Program-made: the position numbers and the translations under genes
Shown: positions 56,863 to 64,000 of the stretch, in pieces
How positions within the stretch are numbered: the first letter of the stretch is position 1
Layout of the letters: the number at the start of each line of letters is the position of its first letter
DNA from: Jaapia argillacea MUCL 33604
Lineage: Eukaryota > Basidiomycota > Agaricomycetes > Jaapiales > Jaapiaceae
Assembly (NCBI GenBank): GCA_000697665.1
Contig: KL197732.1
Coordinates: 404,445-468,444 of the forward strand
DNA length: 64,000 nucleotides
Direction of reading: 5' to 3'
The notes under the pieces: generated by a model
The model's input: the letters and a program-made list of their open reading frames with translations, nothing else
Database searches by the model: none
Told to the model about the DNA's origin: nothing

Positions 56863-58989
56863 AGGGCTTAGTTTCTGTGTGTTTTGGAAGTATTCTAGGT
56901 TCTTGTGATTGGTATATATTTTGATTGGATGTATGCATCCTCAAGGTAATGATGCCATGCTTCCAGAGAACAGATGATTGCCAGGAGTTCCTTATTATAG
57001 ATGTTGTGATCTTGTTTGGTGTCTGTTAATGATTTGGACAGGTAGGCAACTGGGTGCCATTTACTTTCTTCTTCCTTCTGTGTCAATACTGCTCCTGTGG
57101 CATAGTCAGATGTGTTGCATTCTACCTGAAATTCTTTGGCAGTATCTGGCACCACCAAGGTTGGAGACAATGTGAATGCTATTTTCAGGGCATTGAATGC
57201 TTCCTGACATTTGGGTGTCCATTCCCACTCATGATCTTTCTTGGTTAATTTTAATAGTGGCTTTGCAATTTCAAGAAATCTTTGATAAATTATCAGGAGA
57301 AACTACAGAATCCAAGGAATGATTGGACTTCCTTGACTTTCTTCGGTTCCAGCCATTCCATGATTCCTGCCACCTTGATCAGATCCATTTCGACCAAATT
57401 GTGAGATACAATTAACCCCAAATATTTGAATTTTGGTACTTCAAATATGCATTTCTCTAGTTTGAGGTATAAGTCATGATCCTCCAAAATTTCCATTATG
57501 TGATGTAGAATTTTACAGTGATGGGTGAGATCCTTTGTGAATATCAGAATGTTGTCTAGGTATACAACAACATAACCTTCATTGATGAGTTCTTTGAATA
57601 GTCTGGAAGGTTGCATGGGAATTAGTGAGTCTGAAGAACATGACACAAGGTTTGAATAGACCTCTATTTATTTTGAATGCAGCCTTCCATTCCTTGATCC
57701 TGACATTGTTGTATCCCCATTGAAGATCTAGTTTCGAATAAATTCTCGCTCCCTTCAACTTGTCAACCAATTCTGATATCAAAGAATTGGGTATGCATTC
57801 TTGACTGTTTGGGAGTTTAGATATCAGTAATCTTGAGTTGGTCATAGTTTTCCATCCTTCTTTTTGACAAAGCAGAATGGCGATGATAGTTGAGGGTTTG
57901 GAGGGTTGTATATATACCCTTTTCATAGTGTTTCTTCCAAGAACAAGTCGAGTTCTTTTTGTTCTGCCAGTGATAATGGATATGTTTTGCAGTTATTCAG
58001 CTTCCATCCTTCCTTGAGTTCAATCGTGTGGTCCCAGGGTCGTGATGTGGGGAATCTCTCTGAAGCTCTTTTTTCAAACACTTTTCTATATTTCTGATAT
58101 TCTTTGGGGACCATCTCTTCTAGTGTTTTCTCTTTCTGTCCTTGAGTGGCCTTCTCCACTAATTTGATTGATTTATTTTCGTGTGCCCTAATCTGTATGA
58201 TGGCTGGATGTTCTGTGTTGTAATCATTATCGTCTTCTGGTAGGAGATCATTAATTTGAACTCTATATGCTTTGATTCCCTGATATACCCAATCAGGAGC
58301 ATCCTTCTCAATTTGAATTGCCTTGTCATTCATCCAGAGTTCTCCTGATAACTTCATATTTCATTTGTGTGGTTTTGTTCATGTGGTCCTGATGACTGGT
58401 GGTTCTGATTTAACCCTTGCTTTGGGTGGTTGTAATTCGGGTTTTTTTTGTGTGGTTACTCATTCTTCTGATACATTGCAAGTGTGAGGGCATCATGTGA
58501 ATTGAGGACATAAGATTGCCAGTTGATCTCTGGATTGTGTTTGAGTAACCAGTCACTTCCTAGTATGATGCTACTTTTTCCAATGTTGGTTACATATTGA
58601 CTATTCTTTTCTTTGTGTTTTCCTCCTTCCCATCCATATATCTGAATTCCCAATTCAACATAGTCATTGATTTCCCCATTTATATTCTCCATGTTGTCGA
58701 CGTTATGGACAGGTATGGGTCTTGCTAATTTCTGGAGGTTCATTTGTTTCTTGAGTGTGTATTCATAATTGATTAGATTTCCAGTGGCTCCACTGTCAAT
58801 TAGAGCTTCTATTGTGGCAGTTTTGTTTCTCTCAATAAGTTCAACCTGAATATGCAGTGAAGGAGTTCCTGAATTCCTAAGTGTGGATACATTTATAGAA
58901 TCTGGAGTGTCCAAAATATTATATCTGTTACAATTCTGAGAGAAATGGCTGTTCACCTTATCATCCACCACCAATGGAAGGTGTTTCAA
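56863..58989 (-). mobile_element. Element B pol: RNase H, reverse transcriptase, protease
   Basis: Minus strand RNase H (EFQVECNTSDYATGAVLTQK), reverse transcriptase (INEGYVVVYLDNILIFTKDL, with LDN where most relatives have MDD; LDLQWGYNNVRIKE) and retroviral-type aspartic protease (EALIDSGATGNLINYEYTLK). CpG-poor, several breaks. Confidence 0.75.
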
Positions 58990-61730
58990 AAACCCAATTT
59001 AGAAAGATGTTCTTTCATTCCTTGAATGACTTCCCCCTTCTCATCATCTGCTGTTCCATTCAGCAATACTTTGATAGGACCCCTGATAATCATGGTTAAT
59101 GTCAGTCTGGGATTTTTGGAGCCATGTCCGGATGCGACACCCCTTGGGATGTCGCCAGTACGTCTGGATGGAGACCTAACATCACAAAATACCAATTTTT
59201 TGTCTGGACATTAGCACAACATAAATATTTTCTCACGTGAAATTTCCTTGAAAATGCCTATGTAGGGCAATAAAACTTCTTAATTTGGATATGATGGTTT
59301 TGAAGGTCAAAAATACCAATTTTTGTCTGAGTTTGGACGGACCCCAAGGCCTACTGACACCCATTGTCCGGACTTTTCCTCTGAGGTGTCTGTAACTTTG
59401 GTGTTCCTGTTGTCCAGATACGATTTGAGCTCCTGCTGCGTGGGTGCCAATTTTGTCTGTGTGCAGACCAACATTAACTGCAATTATTAGGGGTCCTACT
59501 TTAATCCTTTCCAGAGTAGATCAAGGTTGTTGTTGTTCTTCTTCCACTTCTACTTCTGCTACCTGTGCCTAGAACTTATTAGGGAATCGTCCTTGTCCTT
59601 TGATGGGACATTTGTTAGAGAAGTGTCCTGGTTCTCAACAACAGAAACAAGCTCCTTTCTCCCTAAATGACTTCCCTTCTACATCAGTGAGTTTGCAGAA
59701 TTGTCCAGTGGCTCCTGATCATTTGATGTGGGTGGCATCTATGTCCATAGGTACTCCCATATCTAAGTTTGACTGATGTCCTTGATTGTATGATGGAGGA
59801 TGTTTGGTCGTATCAGGGTAGATGGGTTTGGACTTCCAGAAACACCATGATTCTTTGTTTCTTGCTTGTTCTCAAAGTAGGTCTTCTTTGATGGCAGCTG
59901 CTTTGAATTCAGCAAATGTGGCAGGTGGTGTTGGAATATGTATGAGGACTTGAGAATATCCCAATTGAGTCCTCATTTGAAATATTCCCATAAGGCTAAA
60001 TCATCAAACTTGGTGTGGTAAGTGAGATCTTTGAATTTGGCAACATACTGATCTACAGTAGCATGTCCCTGATGGAGGTTCTGGATCTACATTCTTGCTG
60101 TTGCCCCTTTGTCTAGTTCTCCAATGCTGTCTTTAGTGCTTTAGCAAATTTGTCCTAACTGGCACTTATTTTTAGGGCCTCTGCTTCTTTCTTATCAATA
60201 TCCTCCAATAATTTCATTGCCCAGGATCCTGCCATCTGTTCTTTCATAAATGATAGACTATAGGTTACTTTGGCCCATTCATCTTTGAAATCGTCTGGAT
60301 TGGTGCTGAGTACAAGTTTGATTTCCGAAAGAAATTTATCAGTCTTTCAGCGATCTCTGGTGAAGGGAGTGGGTGCAGCAAGTTTGGGTCCTTTGTTACT
60401 AGTGGCTATAGTTACAGCTGGCAGTGGTTGAGGATTCGGTTGCGGTGCAGGTGGAGAAGGTGGTCTTCAAGGTTGGAACATAATTGGGTCTAGGGGATTA
60501 GGTGGATTGATGAAAGGATGTTTGGTTTCTATAGGTTCATCTTCGTAAGGATCAATTTGGTCAGTTTCAAGGTTCTGTGTCTCGGTTGGTACAGTGTTAG
60601 TACCAAGTAATTGTTGTATGGTGTGATCCTCTTCAATTAGATCTTCTTTGTCCTCTTCTGGGTCAGTGTTGTTTGATGCTTGTAGTGTCCAACTTGATGT
60701 AATCATATGAGTAGCTTGTAAAATGCTTTCAGGGAGTCTATCAAGTGGTTCTCTGTTGCATAATCTAGATGGGGCATGTGACAGAGGTTTGGAGGCTGGA
60801 TTGGATCATATCCAGGGAGTTCTGGGTCTTGAATATGGATTGTGATAAGGTAGTGCTTCTGAAGCAGGTGGTTCAGGTATAGAGAATGCTGCTAGATATC
60901 CCTGAGAGATTGATAATGGTTCTGGTTCTCATGGGGATAGGGCACGTAGTTGTTCTCATTCCCAATTGACATAGGTGGGGAAATGTTCCCTATATGGGTA
61001 TTGTGGACCATTTGCAAATTGGACTGCCCCATCATTTTCACTCCAGAGAAGTAATTGTCCATCTGGGGTGTAGAGTAGCTGGGTCATTGGGTTGTATTGT
61101 GCTTGGGGAAAATGATCTTGAGTGACAGCTCTAACTTTGTCAACTGTTGCTGCTCTGATATTATTTTTGAATCTAGGTGAGGTTACTTGGCATTGTTTTG
61201 TGATGGCGGCTGTTTAGGAGTATTTGTGAAGGATTGTGTGGATGTTACGGAGTCTGATTAAGAGTTTAATGATTATATTGAGAAGTTCTTGTTGGAATTC
61301 AGGATTTAGATTTCCATGCAAGCTCGAATGAGAACATTTGATAGAGTTTGAACATCTACCATTCTGTTGGGTATCTGCTTCCTTTCTGCTATTCCAGTTC
61401 CCTCCTTACTATATTTGGTATATAAGTGCCCTAGATACTAGATTGTACCCTATCATGTTTGCAAGAGATTCTGTTTATCTCAGCCAAACACACCCTGGTT
61501 TCTATTATTTCTACACAAACACGATCTACCAATGTACTTGACTCCCTCAACTCTCTTGCTCTTGCCCCCTGGGCTGAATCCTTGCCTGCTTGAAGGCTGA
61601 ACCTGTTGTTGATTGCCCACGCGAGGGCCAAATTGAACCTTGTCTTATTTAAGCCGAACCTTGTTGCTGTCGTCGTCACTTCTCATTGATTCCTGCCTTA
61701 CTGCATTCTTGAGGCTGAATTCATAATTAC
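58990..61730 (-). mobile_element. Element B gag and 5' leader
   Basis: Minus strand gag-like helical core at about 60,120-60,370 and an acidic stretch at 60,467-60,706. A Cys-rich knuckle-like region lies near 59,580-59,720. 60,710-61,730 has no clear coding region and is probably the leader. Fossil, CpG-poor. Confidence 0.6.
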
Positions 61731-62165
61731 TGTTAGGAGCGCTTTAGCGACTGGTACTCAGGCTACGACTTGAGGCTGTAGAGGATGACGAACGAGAGTG
61801 AAGGAATTGAAGGGTACGGCTAAAGAGCTGTATTATTCAAGTGGACAAGCTTAAGGAGTACAGGAGGGCGAGAGTGCCTTATATACTAGAGCCAGAGAGG
61901 TAGAACGTAGTAGAAAGGTATAGAAGGGGCTAAGAATAGCGTCTAAGGAATAGGAGAGAACATGATAGAAACATAGAGAATAAAATGGAAAGTCTGGGGA
62001 GTCGGTAACCTACCGAATGAGGTATGGATCAAGAAGCAAGTTAATAATAGTACAACGCGATATAATTAGAACAAGTCCGAGATAAGGCGTGGTAAGATGA
62101 GATAAGGAGTCTGAGATAAGATAAGATAATAGAGAAAATGAAACGGGTATACAGAAATCGTAACA
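61731..62165 (-). repeat. LTR, family Y (3' LTR of element C, possibly also 5' LTR of element B)
   Basis: 435 bp, TGTTAGGAG..CGTAACA. Followed on the right by CCACCCCCTCTTC, the reverse complement of a polypurine tract, so it is the 3' LTR of the minus-strand element to its right. In minus orientation it has a TATAAGG box. Less CpG-depleted than the copy at 44,745. Confidence 0.8.
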
Positions 62166-62456
62166 CCACCCCCTCTTCTAAGTCTGACATTGTCCCTAAT
62201 GTCCTAGTTATCCTGCCACCTCTACTCATCTCCCCATCCATAGTTGGGTGCAGGGGGTTGAAAGGGGTTTGGCGTGGGAGGTGGGGGAATATCCAATGTG
62301 TTGGATGGGTTTGGGGTGAAAGTGAACGGGGTGCAGGGTATGTCGGTGGACTTGGGGGGGTTGTCTGCAGGGGAAGGGATGTTCAGGGTGAGGTTGTTGA
62401 TAAGTTCTAGGAGGGATGTCATGCTGGTTGTGATTTGGTGAAGGTGGGAGTGGGCT

Positions 62457-63002
62457 CTATTTGAGCTCGTTAGAGGTCTCGAAGTTTTTGTAGTTGGGGG
62501 TATTACTGCGAGTGGGTGGGTGGTCAGGGTTGTCATGGTTGCAGAGTTGTTCCAGACATTCGCGAAGGAGGTCAAGAGGATCCCAACTGGTAGACGGAGG
62601 TGGCGATGGTGACGGGGTGTGCTGTGCAGTGATGATAATAGGGGGGTATGGACGAGGTGGCGAAGTAGAGAAGTTGGGCGTTCCTGACAAGGGTACTGTT
62701 GGTGGTGGAGGGGTGGGTGCGGTTTGCCAGGGACGTAAGACATCCTCCTCATTATATAGGTTGCCGAGGTGATACCCCACGTTTCCTTCCAGGTTGATTT
62801 GGAAGTGAATCTCGTGTACTGCGATTGGCTGATACGTGGCACATGTGGTGCTGATTACTAATTGGAGTAATTGGCTGTGCAGGTGGATGAGGGTTCCGCA
62901 GATGTATGTGCAGAGAATGATAAAAAGGTGGATTCCTTCCATCAGTAGGAGGACGAGACGGCAGATGAGGTTGATGATGGCATCGATTTCGCAGGTCAGC
63001 AT
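62457..63002 (-). CDS. Accessory ORF of element C (hydrophobic N-terminus)
   Basis: 181 codons. Starts MLTCEIDAIINLICRLVLLL, a long hydrophobic stretch, then the conserved TYQPIAVHEIHF block, LGNLYNEEDVLRPWQTAPTP and a Pro-rich tail. Clearly homologous to 48,348-48,842 of element A, but located between pol and the 3' LTR. Uninterrupted. Function unknown. Confidence 0.7.
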   Translation of the reverse strand: MLTCEIDAIINLICRLVLLLMEGIHLFIILCTYICGTLIHLHSQLLQLVISTTCATYQPIAVHEIHFQINLEGNVGYHLGNLYNEEDVLRPWQTAPTPPPPTVPLSGTPNFSTSPPRPYPPIIITAQHTPSPSPPPSTSWDPLDLLRECLEQLCNHDNPDHPPTRSNTPNYKNFETSNELK

Positions 63003-63015
63003 GTTGCTGGAATAT

Positions 63016-64000
63016 TCATGGTGGAATGGACTTTTCCAGTTTAGCCAGATGTGCCTTTATTCGTTCTGGGTTTGGATGTTTGGTCATGTATTCTGGAAGA
63101 TTTGGGAGGCTTTCCATAGCAGCTCGTCTCGCTGCAATGTCTATCCAGAGCCTAGTCCATTCTTCCTCAGGTATCCTTAGTAACGCGAAGTTTGACAGGT
63201 TTTTCATATCTTCCCATGTATTCTCTGAGTCTGGGTATCCTTTCCATTGTACCAGGTATTTGACAGACTTTTTCCCATGTCTGGCATACTTTGATTTGAT
63301 GACTTCTTCTACTTCGAATTCCTCTTCTCCAGCGATCAAGTCGGGTACAGGTCGTGGGTAGTTTACTCTGTGTTCAGTGGTTTCTTTGTATGGGGTCAAT
63401 AGCCCTGTGTGGAAGACTGGGTGTATTCTCCATGTTTTGGGTAATTTGAGTCGGTAGGTTCCGGATCCAATGATTGTTTCTATTTCAAAGGGGCCATGTC
63501 GTTTGGGGGAGAGTTTGGCACTAGGGTATTCCGTTTTGACGTTTTTTCCTTCTAGCCAAACTGAATCTCCGACCTTGAATTTGGGTCCTTTTGTCCCATA
63601 TTTATCATGTTGGTTCTTCATTGCTTCGGCTGCCAGTTTAAGGCATGCTTCTGCTTCTTCTCTCGATTTCTTGAGCTCTTCCAGTCGTTGTTTGGCTGCT
63701 GGGATATTGGGCATGGGCCTGACGGATGGTTTAACCTTAGCTTGGTATCCGTGCATGAGTTTGAAAGGTGTTTTCTTGGTTGCGGAGTGTATGCATGTAT
63801 TGTGGGATAATTCTGCAGCAAAGAGGAGTGAGGGCCAATTGTTTTGCGCTCGGCCACAATAGGCTCAGAGGAATATTTCTAGTTCCTGGTTGACTCTTTC
63901 TGTGGCTCCATTGGTTTCTGGGTGGTATCCTGTGCTTAGGGCTGATTCGATGTCAAGTCGGTTGAATATGGCGCAAAGGACTTGGGATGTGAATTGGGGT
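63016..64000 (-). CDS. pol 3' part of element C: integrase C-terminus and chromodomain
   Basis: Minus strand, reading into the window from the right: an integrase core remnant near 63,870-63,960 (ALSTGYHPETNGATERVNQE), then 63,016-63,756 with KFKVGDSVWLEGKNVKTEYP, ..RHGPFEIETIIGSGTYRLKL and the chromodomain VKYLVQWKGYPDSENTWEDM. It ends just before the accessory ORF. Confidence 0.8.

Larger units (their letters stand above)
44745..61730 (-). mobile_element. Gypsy chromovirus-type element B, old, broken, with nested insertions
   Basis: Minus-strand element whose parts lie at both sides of element A. Left: 3' LTR, then a region after pol with a CCHC knuckle-like motif (about 46,375-46,420) and ORF-like 46,817-47,215. 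Right: chromodomain (about 55,690-55,860), integrase remnant, RNase H (split by a solo LTR), reverse transcriptase (57,293-57,926), protease (about 58,456-58,989) and gag (about 59,000-60,700). Strongly CpG-depleted with many breaks, and part of integrase is missing. It is probably one of the oldest insertions in this region. The LTR at 61,731 may be its 5' LTR, shared with element C. Confidence 0.7.
61731..64000 (-). mobile_element. Gypsy chromovirus-type element C, partial (runs off window)
   Basis: 3' end of a minus-strand element: LTR, polypurine tract, accessory ORF, and pol 3' part with integrase C-terminus and chromodomain. Same lineage as B, judging from the near-identical FHTGLLTPYKETTEHRVNYP region, but with normal CpG content, so younger. 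The visible part has about one break. Confidence 0.8.

Overview
The window looks like nuclear DNA of a basidiomycete fungus, most likely an agaricomycete. Genes are split by many GT-AG introns of about 45-75 nt. The host genes resemble basidiomycete eIF4E, alkaline phosphatase, the SIN3 co-repressor and a lineage-expanded GTPase family. The mobile DNA is Ty3/Gypsy chromovirus-type LTR elements plus a fragment resembling a Plavaka-type DNA transposon. No database was searched; all names come from motif and domain recognition.

Layout. 1-1.7 kb: an eIF4E-like gene with reading-frame breaks. 3.4-5.5 kb: a decayed alkaline phosphatase gene. 5.8-10.7 kb: a complete-looking SIN3 gene on the minus strand. 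10.9-40.6 kb: a long segmental-duplication field in which broken SIN3 pieces (always minus strand) alternate with plus-strand GTPase genes. Three of these GTPases look intact (13.2-15.1, 19.8-21.8, 23.8-25.8 kb); a second GTPase subfamily has a truncated copy at 32.5 kb and a full one at 40.6 kb. A block at about 34-38.5 kb interrupts the SIN3 debris. It carries repeated exon modules for a membrane-segment protein and a tRNA-like sequence.

The most striking locus is the GTPase gene at 40,595-43,756. Inside it (41,774-43,214) lies a tandem array of related introns of about 73 nt, separated by spacers of exactly 3 nt. Each spacer is a complete phase-0 codon. If all are spliced, 18 consecutive single-codon exons encode VDDFLPNPPQESFELEDN between two ordinary exons. 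The gene also shows a sudden loss of CpG dinucleotides that begins at its third intron (about 41.1 kb).

From 43.9 kb to the end the DNA is nested LTR retroelements. An old, CpG-poor minus-strand Gypsy copy (B, about 44.7-61.7 kb) has been invaded by a younger plus-strand copy (A, 47,267-55,278, near-identical LTRs, 5-bp target duplication) and by two solo LTRs. A third minus-strand copy (C) starts at the 61,731 LTR and runs off the window. Elements A and C share an accessory ORF with a hydrophobic start, but at different places relative to gag and pol.
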